NCBI GenBank assembly: GCA_020445165.1
Contig: JAGRHE010000024.1
Location: 1 to 23,682, forward strand
Direction: 5' to 3'
DNA: 23,682 nt
From: Gammaproteobacteria bacterium
GTDB lineage: Bacteria > Pseudomonadota > Gammaproteobacteria > Chromatiales > Sedimenticolaceae
Below are positions 7,328 through 15,673 of this stretch, piece after piece. The notes beneath the pieces were generated by a model. That model was given only the letters and a program-made list of their open reading frames with translations, was not told the DNA's origin and made no database searches. The first letter of the stretch is position 1, and each line of letters starts with the position of its first letter. The position numbers were made by a program, and so were the translations under genes.

Positions 7328-7990
7328 TCAGTTGACCAGGCCGTCGACCGGTGCCGCGGTCACGACGGGCACGGTCTTGCGATCGAGAATCTCGCCAAAC
7401 ACCTGCAGTCGCCTTGTCACCGTCGGCGTTTCCAGCAGGCGCTGTCTGTCGTCCACGTCCAGGTTGATCACCAGTACCAGGTTGTTGACGACCTCCTCGA
7501 TATGTCGTTCGTCGAGTACCTTCCAGTCGACCTGCATACCGTGCGTGTCGAAATAGCGTCTCAGCTGTCGGCGAAAGGCTTCGATCCGGGACGCTTCGAC
7601 GTCTTCGGTCTCGAAGTCGTCAGCGAAGCCCTGCCAATCGACCTTCGCCTTCCTGAATCCTGCCGGAGTGGCCAGTTCATCGACGATCCGGAAACGGCAG
7701 ATCCCGCTCAGCATCAGGTTCAGGCGGCCGTCGCTGCGCTCGCGATACTGCCTGATGCGTCCCGCGCAGCCGATCCCGTAGGTGCCATCTTCGGCGCTGT
7801 CGGGCCGGGCCTGCACGATCCCGATCAACTGGTCGTTCTTCAGTGCATCGAGACTCAGCGCCAGGTCAGCCGGCCGCGACAGCTCCAGCGGCAGCTCGCC
7901 GCCAGGCAGCAACGCACTGTTCGCGACATGGATCGGTAATTCCCCCGGCAACTGGCCGAAGGTCTGCGTGAACGGTGATTTGGGTTTCAT
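7328..7990 (-). CDS. Stand-alone LON substrate-binding (N-terminal) domain protein
   Basis: A 220-residue protein starting MKPKSPFTQTFGQLPGELPI. The pattern of LPIHVANSALLPGGELPLEL, then LIGIVQARPDS, YGIGCAGRI and LMLSGICRFRI matches the PUA-like N-terminal domain of Lon, followed by a helical segment that ends near residue 205. There is no AAA+ ATPase or Lon protease domain. The function of such stand-alone proteins is unknown; a role in protein quality control is often supposed. An in-frame codon at 8056 would add 22 residues, but these do not resemble the domain, so the ATG at 7990 is preferred although its ribosome site (GGA) is weak. The gene is divergent from the M8 peptidase gene. Confidence 0.82.
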   Translation of the reverse strand: MKPKSPFTQTFGQLPGELPIHVANSALLPGGELPLELSRPADLALSLDALKNDQLIGIVQARPDSAEDGTYGIGCAGRIRQYRERSDGRLNLMLSGICRFRIVDELATPAGFRKAKVDWQGFADDFETEDVEASRIEAFRRQLRRYFDTHGMQVDWKVLDERHIEEVVNNLVLVINLDVDDRQRLLETPTVTRRLQVFGEILDRKTVPVVTAAPVDGLVN

Positions 7991-8433
7991 CGGCAATGTC
8001 CAGGACGATCGAATGGCTGTGCAACCGCATCGATGCTCGATGCCTGTTGCGTGCATCGAGACTGCCGTGGTCCGGCGCGTCGCACAACCACGTCAGCTGC
8101 ACCGGATTGGTCCACGACAGGCGCACCCTGTCGACTGCCGGCGAATTGCGCCGAGCCGGATTGCGGTTTTTTTTGGCCAAACGTCCGAACAGCTCGAACT
8201 TCCCGGCGTCGCAGGATGTGCGGCATCAACAGCGGCCGCCCGGTGCCGACCTTGTGTCCGCAATGCAACCCAGTTCACGCCCGGACGGCTTCAAGCATCA
8301 CGGCACCGGCCGTTAGAACAGGTCAGGCTCAACAATTCGGACCGGGCACCATGGGCCCGGACTTCCACGATGCCGCCCGGCCTGCGGCATCGGCCAATGT
8401 CCAGGCGGCCGCCCCCGGCCGGGAGGATGAAAC
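7991..8433. other. Divergent intergenic region between the LON-domain and M8 peptidase genes
   Basis: 443 bases with no convincing gene on either strand. It holds a hairpin with 7-bp perfect arms GCATCGA/TCGATGC (8027-8043), a run of eight T (near 8166-8173), and a 6-bp GC dyad CCGGGC/GCCCGG with a 7-base loop (8342-8360). It must contain the promoters of both flanking genes, but I find no pair of -35/-10 boxes that I would defend. The M8 gene has a strong GGGAGG ribosome site at 8421-8426. Confidence 0.5.
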
Positions 8434-10929
8434 ATGCCACACAAGACCGAACAGACCCTGCCCGGTTTCGACGACGTCATCGATTTCGGCTTCCTGTCGC
8501 CGAACACGCTGACCGCAGACAGCCTGCGGCACTACCTCGATGAAGAGATCGTCGCCGCCTATGCGGCAGCCGCCGCAACCGACGTCGATTTCACCGGCGC
8601 GGTGCAGTCCTACGGCAAGTTCGAGGATCGCGGCGCGCCCGGTTACACGGTCGGCGATGGCGGTTCCTCGTTACACCTTTCAGGCAACACCTGGAAGAAG
8701 ATCGCGCTGCCGGACGGTTTCACCATCACTGCAGACACGGTGCTGCGCTTCACGTTCGAAATACCACCGGGCCATGAAGGGGAAACGCATGCCATCGGCC
8801 TGGATACCGATGACTGGGCCAGCAACGGCGGCGGACTGCAGTTCCAGCTGGCCGGATCCCAGTCGCTGTTCCGGGCGAACCAGGACTATTCCTACGCTGG
8901 TGGAAGCGTCACCTACGAGATCGACCTGGGCGCCTATGCCGGCCAGACGTTCAAGTACCTGACGTTCATCAACGACGACGACCGCAATACCGGCGCCGAA
9001 TCGGTGTTCTCCAATATCAGCTTCGTGTCGGACTCATCATCCGGTGGTGGTGGCAACAACGCACCGACCGCTTCGGCGATCGATGCCGGCACGGTGGCCG
9101 AGTCGGGTGCGCCGGTCACGATCGACCTGCTCGGCGACGCCGGTGCGGCCGACGCCGACGGCGATCCGCTGAGCGTCAGCAATGTGCAGGCACTCGACGG
9201 CCGCGGCGACCCGGTGGCGACGACGCTGGTCGGTCGGCTGCTGACGATCAACCCGGGCCAGTTCGCCGATGCGCTGGATGCCGGCGAGCAGGCGAACGTG
9301 ACGGTCAGCTACGACATCAGTGACGGCCAGGGCGGTGTCACGCGCAACTCGGCAAGGCTCATCGTCAACGGTGAAGGCAGTGCCAGCCCGGGCGGCGGCG
9401 ACAGCGGCGGCGGTGCGACCACAGCGGTCGATCTCGGCTTTGCCGGGCCGGTGCTGTCCTACGGTGTGTTCGAGGACCGCGGTGCACCCGGCTACGCGGT
9501 CGAGGATGGCGGTTCCGCCCTGCGCCTGTCGGGCAACACCTGGAAGAAGATCGCACTGCCCGACGGGTTCACGATCGGCCCGGATACGGTACTGCGCTTC
9601 ACGTTCGAGATTCCGCCGGGCCACGAAGGCGAGACTCATGCAATCGGCCTGGATAGCGACGACTGGGCCAGCAACGGCGGTGGTTTGCAGTTCCAGCTCG
9701 CTGGCTCGCAGTCGCTGTTCCGGGTAACTGAAACGTATGCCTACGATGGTGGATCGGTCACCTACGAGATCGACCTCGGCGCCTACGCCGGGCGCAGCTT
9801 CAAGTACCTGACCTTCATCAACGACGACGACCGCAACAGCGGGGCCGAATCCGTGTATTCCGACATCAGCTTCGTATCCGGCTCAGCCACCGGCGCCGGC
9901 AATACGGCACCGACGGCCTCGCCGATCGATGCCGGCCGGGTGACGGAGTCGGATGCACCGATCACGATCGACCTGCTGGCCGCTGCCGGCGCGACCGATG
10001 CCGACGGCGACCCGTTGAGCGTGCGCAACGTGCAGGCGGCCGACAGCGATGGCAACCCGGTCATGACCAAACTGGTCGGTCGGCTGCTGACCATCGACCC
10101 GGGCCAGTTCGCCGACACGCTGAATGCCGGACAGCAGGCCAACGTGACCGTCAACTACGACGTCATCGATGGCAAGGGCGGGGTCACGGCGAACACCGCA
10201 TCACTGGTCATCGACGGGGAAGGCGGTGCCATCGGCAACACCTATGTCAGCGGCCTGGACACGCCCAACGGCTTCAACATCGAGATCGAGTTCTCCGGCA
10301 GCTGGTCGAACGAACTCAAGGAGGCCTTCGTCGACGCATCGGAACTGATCAGCGACCTGATCACCGGTGACGTGCAGGATGCCTTCTACCGCGGGGAACT
10401 GATCGACGACATCCGCCTGGTCGCGTCGCTGCAGGCAATCGACGGAACCGGCGGCATCCTCGGGCGCGCAGGACCGACCGTGGTACGGCAACCCGGCCAC
10501 CTGCCGGCCGAGGGCATCATGGAGTTCGATGTCGCCGACGCCAACCTGATGCTCGCGCAGAACATCTGGCAGGACGTGATCTTCCACGAAATGATGCACA
10601 CAGTGGGTTTTGGCACGATATGGCAACTGGCCGGACTGCTGACCAACGTCGGCGGCGACCTGCGCTTCACCGGCGAGAACGCTACCCAGGCCTATGCCGC
10701 GTCCTTCCCGGCGACAGCGGCCGCCGACCCCTTGTCGGGCATCGGCGTGCCGGTCGAGACCGACGGCGGCCCTGGCACGGCGAGCGGCCACTGGGACGAG
10801 GAGACCTTCGGCAACGAGATCATGACCGGCTATGCCGATTCGTCGATGTTCCTCTCCGACATGACCATCGCGTCGTTGCAGGACCTCGGCTACGAGACCG
10901 CGTACGACGATCCGTTCTTCATGGGATAG
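8434..10929 (+). CDS. Modular leishmanolysin-like (M8) metalloprotease with duplicated adhesive modules
   Basis: An 831-residue protein and the only plus-strand gene. Order: a unique N-terminus (1-50); a beta-rich carbohydrate-binding-like module (about 55-198); a cadherin/VCBS-like Ig module (about 208-313); a glycine/serine linker; a second copy of both modules (about 335-596); then a metalloprotease domain (about 605-831). The protease has H718-E-M-M-H722-x2-G-F-G and a third zinc ligand H786 in GHWDEETFGNEIMTG, with M797 as Met-turn, as in leishmanolysin-type M8 enzymes. No signal peptide is seen at the N-terminus. The C-terminus ends DDPFFMG, acidic then hydrophobic, which recalls type I secretion signals, but this is weak inference. 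ATG at 8434 has GGGAGG at 7 bases. Likely an extracellular or surface protease; substrate unknown. Confidence 0.85.
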   Translation: MPHKTEQTLPGFDDVIDFGFLSPNTLTADSLRHYLDEEIVAAYAAAAATDVDFTGAVQSYGKFEDRGAPGYTVGDGGSSLHLSGNTWKKIALPDGFTITADTVLRFTFEIPPGHEGETHAIGLDTDDWASNGGGLQFQLAGSQSLFRANQDYSYAGGSVTYEIDLGAYAGQTFKYLTFINDDDRNTGAESVFSNISFVSDSSSGGGGNNAPTASAIDAGTVAESGAPVTIDLLGDAGAADADGDPLSVSNVQALDGRGDPVATTLVGRLLTINPGQFADALDAGEQANVTVSYDISDGQGGVTRNSARLIVNGEGSASPGGGDSGGGATTAVDLGFAGPVLSYGVFEDRGAPGYAVEDGGSALRLSGNTWKKIALPDGFTIGPDTVLRFTFEIPPGHEGETHAIGLDSDDWASNGGGLQFQLAGSQSLFRVTETYAYDGGSVTYEIDLGAYAGRSFKYLTFINDDDRNSGAESVYSDISFVSGSATGAGNTAPTASPIDAGRVTESDAPITIDLLAAAGATDADGDPLSVRNVQAADSDGNPVMTKLVGRLLTIDPGQFADTLNAGQQANVTVNYDVIDGKGGVTANTASLVIDGEGGAIGNTYVSGLDTPNGFNIEIEFSGSWSNELKEAFVDASELISDLITGDVQDAFYRGELIDDIRLVASLQAIDGTGGILGRAGPTVVRQPGHLPAEGIMEFDVADANLMLAQNIWQDVIFHEMMHTVGFGTIWQLAGLLTNVGGDLRFTGENATQAYAASFPATAAADPLSGIGVPVETDGGPGTASGHWDEETFGNEIMTGYADSSMFLSDMTIASLQDLGYETAYDDPFFMG
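8602..9369 (+). repeat. Internal tandem duplication, copy A
   Basis: Encodes residues about 57-312 of the M8 protein: the carbohydrate-binding-like module (SYGKFEDRGAPGY ... FINDDDRNTGAESVFSNISF) and the cadherin-like module (APTASAIDAGTVAESGAPVT ... GGVTRNSARLIVNG). Nearly every residue aligns with copy B at an offset of 283 residues (849 bases), falling to 282 in the second module. Confidence 0.9.
9451..10218 (+). repeat. Internal tandem duplication, copy B
   Basis: Encodes residues about 340-595, matching copy A module for module (SYGVFEDRGAPGY ... FINDDDRNSGAESVYSDISF, then APTASPIDAGRVTESDAPIT ... GGVTANTASLVIDG). Long protein blocks are identical between copies, while many third codon positions differ, which points to an older duplication held by selection rather than a very recent one. 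Confidence 0.9.
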
Positions 10930-11127
10930 AGAGCGCATCGCCCGCAGTGAGGGGGCAATCTCCAGGTGCGGGCATCCCTGCCCTGCGGTCGTCCTCACCA
11001 CTCGTCCCTTGTATCCAGAATGACCGGTCGGTTTCAACATCCCTGCCGAATAGCGCACCCCTTGGCGCTGACCGGTGATTCAAGGCTAAAGCGGTGGGCG
11101 GGCGGATACCATGGGACATATGCCCTA

Positions 11128-11153
11128 GGCCGGGGAAGACATCAGCCCCGGCC
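11128..11153 (-). terminator. 8-bp GC hairpin over the stop codon of the LuxR gene
   Basis: GGCCGGGG (11128-11135) and CCCCGGCC (11146-11153) are exact reverse complements with a 10-base loop that contains the LuxR stop codon. It lies between convergent genes (M8 peptidase and LuxR), so it could slow polymerase from either side. No U-run follows on either strand, so it is not a standard intrinsic terminator. Confidence 0.35.
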
Positions 11154-12116
11154 GACAATCTTCAAAAGATCGGCGCGCGACTGCGCCCCCAGCTTGGCAT
11201 TCACGTTGCGCAGGTGATTGGAGACTGTCTTGGGCGATATCCCGAGTTCACTGGCGATACGCTTGTAGGGCAGCCCCAGGACGATCCGGTCGGCCACCTC
11301 GCGCTCACGCGTACTGAGTGTGTCGAGCGGCGAGACCGGCCGCACCGCGACCACGAACCCATCCTGGTGCCTGTGCCGGCTCACCTTGAGGCCGTTGCTC
11401 ACCTGCTGCTTTCTGCCACCGCGAGTCAGGATCGCCCGCATTGCTTCGGGCAAGCGGGGAGGTTGCCAGGTCGGCCAGCAGCGCTCCATGTGTTCGATGA
11501 AACCCATGTCGGCGGTCACCAGCTGGCCCGTGGCCGTGACGACCGCTGCCGTCTCGGCATCAGCACCGAGACCCAAGCGAAGTCGCACATCGCGCATCAG
11601 CACTCGGTTCTCGGCTTCGAGCAGCAATGGCGCAATCGCCTGCACCCGCTCGCGTTCGCCCTCGCTGAAGGGCTTGTCTGGATCACTGCGGTACAGCGAC
11701 ATCACAAACTGCAGGCCCGAGCGGCCAAAGGGAATCATGATGCTGGCCGCCTCTTCGAGGCCGTACTTGGACTGGTACTCGCGGTACATGCGGGTTTTGC
11801 GCTGCGCCTTCAGGTCGACCAGGTCATGCCAGAGGATGCAGCGACCCGGGTTGCAGTAGATCACCTCCAACAATACGTCGGTCGTGTTCCAGCGCGCGTA
11901 GTCTTCCATCAGCTTCGCCGGCTGCCGGTACAGGTAGATGTCGCGGGTGACCAGGACGTCCTCGATCAGAGCCGAGTGCATCCACAGCGCGGAATCGAAG
12001 GCAACGACACGCTGCAGGCGTTCGAAGGCCCAGGTGCGGAAATCTCCTGCGGCGACCCGATCCACGGCCCGGATCAGGTCGACAGCAATCTGGCTGAGAT
12101 CGTCGAGCGCCGTCAT
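11142..12116 (-). CDS. LuxR/GerE-type transcriptional regulator
   Basis: A 324-residue protein. The C-terminal 59 residues (LSTREREVADRIVLGLPYKR, IASELGISPKTVSNHLRNVNAKLG) are a classical GerE helix-turn-helix that binds DNA. The N-terminal 200 residues are not a receiver domain (no conserved aspartate pocket) and do not show the acyl-homoserine-lactone pattern. They look like a GAF-like sensor fold, with FDSALWMHS and ASIMIPFGRSGLQFVMSLYR as the visible core strands. The signal is unknown. The ATG at 12116 has only a weak ribosome site. It lies 194 bases after the GGDEF-EAL gene on the same strand; the spacer holds a 12-bp palindrome that may be an operator. Converges with the M8 peptidase gene. 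Confidence 0.85.
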   Translation of the reverse strand: MTALDDLSQIAVDLIRAVDRVAAGDFRTWAFERLQRVVAFDSALWMHSALIEDVLVTRDIYLYRQPAKLMEDYARWNTTDVLLEVIYCNPGRCILWHDLVDLKAQRKTRMYREYQSKYGLEEAASIMIPFGRSGLQFVMSLYRSDPDKPFSEGERERVQAIAPLLLEAENRVLMRDVRLRLGLGADAETAAVVTATGQLVTADMGFIEHMERCWPTWQPPRLPEAMRAILTRGGRKQQVSNGLKVSRHRHQDGFVVAVRPVSPLDTLSTREREVADRIVLGLPYKRIASELGISPKTVSNHLRNVNAKLGAQSRADLLKIVGRG

Positions 12117-12254
12117 CGGCTCAGACTAATCCATTTGCTGCAAGGCGGCGAACACCGTCTTTCCTCGCTGCAGCATAAACGCCGGCACGCTGGGGCATGG
12201 CACAGCAGGCGACCGCCTGGCGCTTTCGACTGGATCGGTATGGACAGGAAAAGG

Positions 12255-12266
12255 CGTGCCGGCACG
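12255..12266. promoter_or_regulatory. 12-bp palindrome upstream of the LuxR gene
   Basis: CGTGCCGGCACG is a perfect palindrome about 140 bases before the LuxR start. Nine of its bases (GCCGGCACG) recur at 12181-12189, closer to the gene. Two copies in one spacer suggest a regulator site, possibly for autoregulation, but chance in GC-rich DNA cannot be excluded. Confidence 0.3.
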
Positions 12267-12310
12267 GTTACCGGCTGACGACTGATGCCCTGGAAAATGT
12301 GGCAGGTCGC

Positions 12311-14947
12311 TCAGTTCGCATTCACGGCTGCCTGACGCAATCCGGCCGGCAATGCGCACGGCCGCTCGATGGCATAACCCTGTGCGAAATCAACGCCGGC
12401 CTGTTGCAGCCACTCGGTGATCTCCGCGCTCTCCACCCACTCTGCGATTACGCGCAACCTGGCAGTATGGGCGATCCGGGTCATGGCATCGACGATCGCG
12501 GCATGCATCGGGTCCTTGAACAGGTCCCTGATGAACACACCATCAATCTTGACAAAGTCGACCTGCAGAGATTTCAGGTAGGAGAACGAGCTCATCCCTG
12601 AACCGAAATCATCCAGTGCAAACTTGAACCCACGCCGCGAGAGCGTGTCGATGAAACGGCTGGCCACGCCCAGGTTGCTGATGGCAACGGTTTCAGTGAT
12701 CTCGAAGCAGATGCTCTCCATGTCGACCTGGCAGCGCTGCGCTTCGTTGATTACAAAATCGGCAAAGCTCTCGTCAGTGAACACCTGTCCCGAAAGATTG
12801 ATGAATGCGAGCTGCCCTGCATTCTTGCCGGGCTGCCCGGCGGCCTCTGCACGAAGGTGCCGGAACACCTCGCCGACCACCCAACGATCCAGGCGCGGCA
12901 TCAACGCGAAGCGTTCCGCGGCGGGAATGAATGCGTCGGGGTAGATCAGGTCGCCGCGCTCATCCAGCAGCCGCAGCAGGTACTCATGGCCGGCAACACC
13001 TCCAGCATCAGGAGCCAGGGAGTCGATCCGCTGTCTGTGCAGCAGAAAACGGTTGTCCTCGAGTGCCAGGGCGATGCGACTCACCCACTGCATTTCGCCA
13101 TGCCGACGTAGCAGCTCGGCATCATCGTGCTCGTAGACATGCACCCGGTTACGCCCACGCTCCTTCGCTGCATAGCACGCCATGTCCGCAGCACTGAGGA
13201 GTTCGGCCTGCGTGAGCTGATGGCCGTTGAGCATGACCAGGCCAATGCTGGCACCCACCGCGAACCGCTTTTCCTTCCATATGAAACGAAAGCCTTCGAT
13301 GGCAGCGAGTATCCGCTGCGCCATCGCACTTGCCTCGTCCATCGTCGAGTCGCGCAGGATCACTCCGAATTCGTCTCCACCGAGACGCGCGATAATGCCA
13401 TGCGAGTCGACTTCAGACCGTAGCAGCGCAGAAAGCCGGACCAGCAATTCATCGCCGGCCGCGTGTCCGCAGGTATCGTTGACGATCTTGAACTGATCGA
13501 GGTCGATGTATAACAGCGCGTGCTGCACCGAAGCCGCCGGCACATCCGCGACCAGCAGCGCGAGCTCCTGCTCGAACGCGAACCGGTTGAACATGCTGGT
13601 CAATGGGTCATGCAGCGCCATGAAGGCGATCTTTTCATCGGCTTCCTTGCGGCTGGTGATGTCTTCAGCGATGCCGGCGATCTTGATCACCTGCCCCCGC
13701 CCATCGGTGATCGGATAAGCACGGGCAAGGATCCAGCGCGTTTCACCCGTCGTCGAGACAACCCGATACTGGCGGAATGCGGGGTCGCTGAGATCGCCCG
13801 AGACCTTGCGTTCGATGTCACGGCGGACCTGTTCTCTGTCATCCGGATGGACCGAGTCGGCCCACAGCATCGGTTGCGCATACAACTCCGCAGGCTTGTA
13901 ACCCCACACGCGCTCGAACGCGGGACTGACATAGTGGACGGTCTTCCAGTCCGGCGAGCCGATCCAGAACACCTCGTTGATGTTCTCGGCGAGCTGACGG
14001 AAGCGCAGTTCACTCTCGCTTAGCTCCCTGGTGCGGACGCTGACCTGGCGGCGGATCACCAGGGTGGTCACGGCAAGACCGAGCAGTAACAATCCGACGC
14101 CCAATGCCGCATAGACCACCCACAATGGCAGACCCGAACGGCCGGCCGCACCAAACCATCGCGTCATCGACTGGTGGTAGGGCGATGTCACGTCCTGCTT
14201 CTGCGCGGCAAGCTGACGATCGATCGTGGCCAGCAGGCTGGCATGCCGACCCTTGGGAGCGGCGAATCGCACCTCGACCGGGTTGAAGATGATGCCGGTC
14301 TCGATCACGTTTTGATCGTCGCTGTTCAGCAGACTGATCACACGATTGATGACAGCCGCATCGGCGTCGCCGGCTGCCGCCGCCGCGAGCGCATCGGTGT
14401 AGGTCGGAACCTGCACCGCTTCGAAAACGAAATTGAACTCGGCCATCAGTCGCTTGAAGACACGGCTGTGGATACTGGCCGTCATCAGTGCGACGCGTTT
14501 TCCCTGCAAATCCGCCAGCGATGTGATCGAAGCAGAGGCGTTGCGGTAAACGACACCCCAGTTGTTGATCAAGGTCTGCGACGTGTAGTCGAAACGCTCT
14601 GCCCGCTCCGGCGTGAACGCGATGCCGACAAGGAGATCGATGTCACCCTCTTCCAAACGGGAAAGCAGAGATTTCCAGGTTCCGTGAACATACTCGAAGC
14701 GCAGCGATTCACGGCTCGCGACCGATTCGAGAAAATCGATCGACAATCCGGCGTAGCGACCAGGCGCCTGCTCGAACACGATCGGCCGGTTCTCGAACAC
14801 ACCCACCTTGAACGCCGGTTCATCGCCTGCGGCGGAATGGGCGAGCAGTAGCCAGAACAGGCCTGCGCAGGCAACACGCATGCGGACCACGATGCAGTTC
14901 CAGGCATCGCACCACGACGAACGCTTTCCCCGCTGGTTTCCCCGCAT
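12311..14947 (-). CDS. Solute-binding-PAS-GGDEF-EAL membrane protein (cyclic-di-GMP turnover)
   Basis: 878 residues from the ATG at 14947. A signal segment (MRVACAGLFWLLLAHSAAG) leads into a family 3 amino-acid-type solute-binding domain (about 45-265) in the periplasm, one transmembrane helix (about 277-300), a PAS domain (about 315-430), GGDEF (motif RLGGDEF, 523-527, intact) and EAL (about 610-870). EAL residues kept: E655 (EYLLR in place of EALLR), N717 (NLS), E749/E752 (EITE), D779-D780 (DDFGSG), K800 (KIDG), E836 and Q856. The RxxD inhibitory site before GGDEF is absent (DSHG instead). Both activities are possible. Likely senses a periplasmic ligand and adjusts c-di-GMP. Starts: TTG 15025 has no ribosome site; ATG 14947 has AGG at 7 bases; ATG 14881 would begin exactly at the signal peptide. 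Confidence 0.9.
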   Translation of the reverse strand: MRGNQRGKRSSWCDAWNCIVVRMRVACAGLFWLLLAHSAAGDEPAFKVGVFENRPIVFEQAPGRYAGLSIDFLESVASRESLRFEYVHGTWKSLLSRLEEGDIDLLVGIAFTPERAERFDYTSQTLINNWGVVYRNASASITSLADLQGKRVALMTASIHSRVFKRLMAEFNFVFEAVQVPTYTDALAAAAAGDADAAVINRVISLLNSDDQNVIETGIIFNPVEVRFAAPKGRHASLLATIDRQLAAQKQDVTSPYHQSMTRWFGAAGRSGLPLWVVYAALGVGLLLLGLAVTTLVIRRQVSVRTRELSESELRFRQLAENINEVFWIGSPDWKTVHYVSPAFERVWGYKPAELYAQPMLWADSVHPDDREQVRRDIERKVSGDLSDPAFRQYRVVSTTGETRWILARAYPITDGRGQVIKIAGIAEDITSRKEADEKIAFMALHDPLTSMFNRFAFEQELALLVADVPAASVQHALLYIDLDQFKIVNDTCGHAAGDELLVRLSALLRSEVDSHGIIARLGGDEFGVILRDSTMDEASAMAQRILAAIEGFRFIWKEKRFAVGASIGLVMLNGHQLTQAELLSAADMACYAAKERGRNRVHVYEHDDAELLRRHGEMQWVSRIALALEDNRFLLHRQRIDSLAPDAGGVAGHEYLLRLLDERGDLIYPDAFIPAAERFALMPRLDRWVVGEVFRHLRAEAAGQPGKNAGQLAFINLSGQVFTDESFADFVINEAQRCQVDMESICFEITETVAISNLGVASRFIDTLSRRGFKFALDDFGSGMSSFSYLKSLQVDFVKIDGVFIRDLFKDPMHAAIVDAMTRIAHTARLRVIAEWVESAEITEWLQQAGVDFAQGYAIERPCALPAGLRQAAVNAN

Positions 14948-15232
14948 GACTTCGCCTATGCCCGGGGCGCCGGACCTGTTGCGACTGCCCCAGCCCCCTG
15001 CTCCGAACGCTTTGCCCACATCCAACTGTTAACGACCATCACACCGATTCATTTACCGCATGCCCGATACCGACCGTTCTCGCGCAACGCTGGCCGCCGC
15101 GCAAAAGACGATCGGTCCATTCAATCGACCGGCAATACCCCACTTGGCGGACGACTCCGCCCACCCGGCCCGACGCCAGACGCCGGATACATGTGCCGAC
15201 AACGGCCTGCTGCGCAGTAACTGGATTCCTTT

Positions 15233-15670
15233 TCAGTCACCGGGTAATTCATTCAAGGCCAGCCAATAGAGGCCCAGCCGCGCAACCGCTTCGGCGAATT
15301 CACCTGCATTGACGGGCTTGCGCACATAGCTGTTGGCGCCATTGCGGTAGCTGTCGGCGATGTCCTGCTCCTCGTCGGACGAGGTCAGCATCACCACCGG
15401 CAGCGTGTGGGTCGTTTCATCGTTGCGCAGCTGCATCAACACGTCGATGCCACTGAGCTTGGGTAGCTTGATATCGAGCAGAACCACTGCCGGCAGCGCC
15501 TGCCCGACGCGATTGGCGTAAGCACCGCGACGCCACAGGTAATCGAGCGCCTCGGATCCATCGCGCACGACATCGATCTCGTTCACGACCTGCAGTTTCT
15601 GCAGCGCCCGCAGTGTCAGTTTCTCGTCCTGCGGGTTGTCTTCGACCAACAGGATCTTGCGCCTGATCAT
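15233..15670 (-). CDS. Single-domain response regulator (CheY/Rcp1-like)
   Basis: A 145-residue receiver with no output domain. The acidic pocket is E10-D11, the phosphoacceptor is D66 (VVLLDIKLPKLSG), the switch threonine is T96 (VMLTSS) and the conserved lysine is K118 (VRKPV). The DNPQDEKLTLRAL start and the ALDYLWRRGAYAN stretch are typical of Rcp1-type regulators, usually paired with phytochrome-type kinases. Its ATG lies 3 bases after the kinase stop codon, with AGGAGAG inside the kinase gene, so the two are translated as a pair and very probably form a phosphorelay. With no output domain it must act by protein contact; the target is not shown by the sequence. A 285-base spacer with no recognisable gene follows before the GGDEF-EAL start is reached on its upstream side. 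Confidence 0.93.
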   Translation of the reverse strand: MIRRKILLVEDNPQDEKLTLRALQKLQVVNEIDVVRDGSEALDYLWRRGAYANRVGQALPAVVLLDIKLPKLSGIDVLMQLRNDETTHTLPVVMLTSSDEEQDIADSYRNGANSYVRKPVNAGEFAEAVARLGLYWLALNELPGD

Positions 15671-15673
15671 CGA

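Noticed and set aside
7782..8543. A plus-strand frame crossing from the LON-domain gene into the start of the M8 gene.
   Set aside because: It overlaps two better-supported genes and its protein has no recognisable domain. The GTC/CPQC-like cysteines in a neighbouring frame near 8230-8270 are not enough for a zinc-ribbon call.
10930..11141. Direct repeats CATCCCTGCC (10973, 11038) and TGACCGGT (11021, 11069) as possible mobile-element ends.
   Set aside because: They are short, unequally spaced, and flank no gene or inverted terminal repeat, so they are probably chance in a convergent spacer.
15023..15025. TTG at 15025 as the start of the GGDEF-EAL protein.
   Set aside because: No ribosome site, and it would put 48 polar and glycine-rich residues in front of the signal peptide. 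ATG at 14947 or 14881 fits better.
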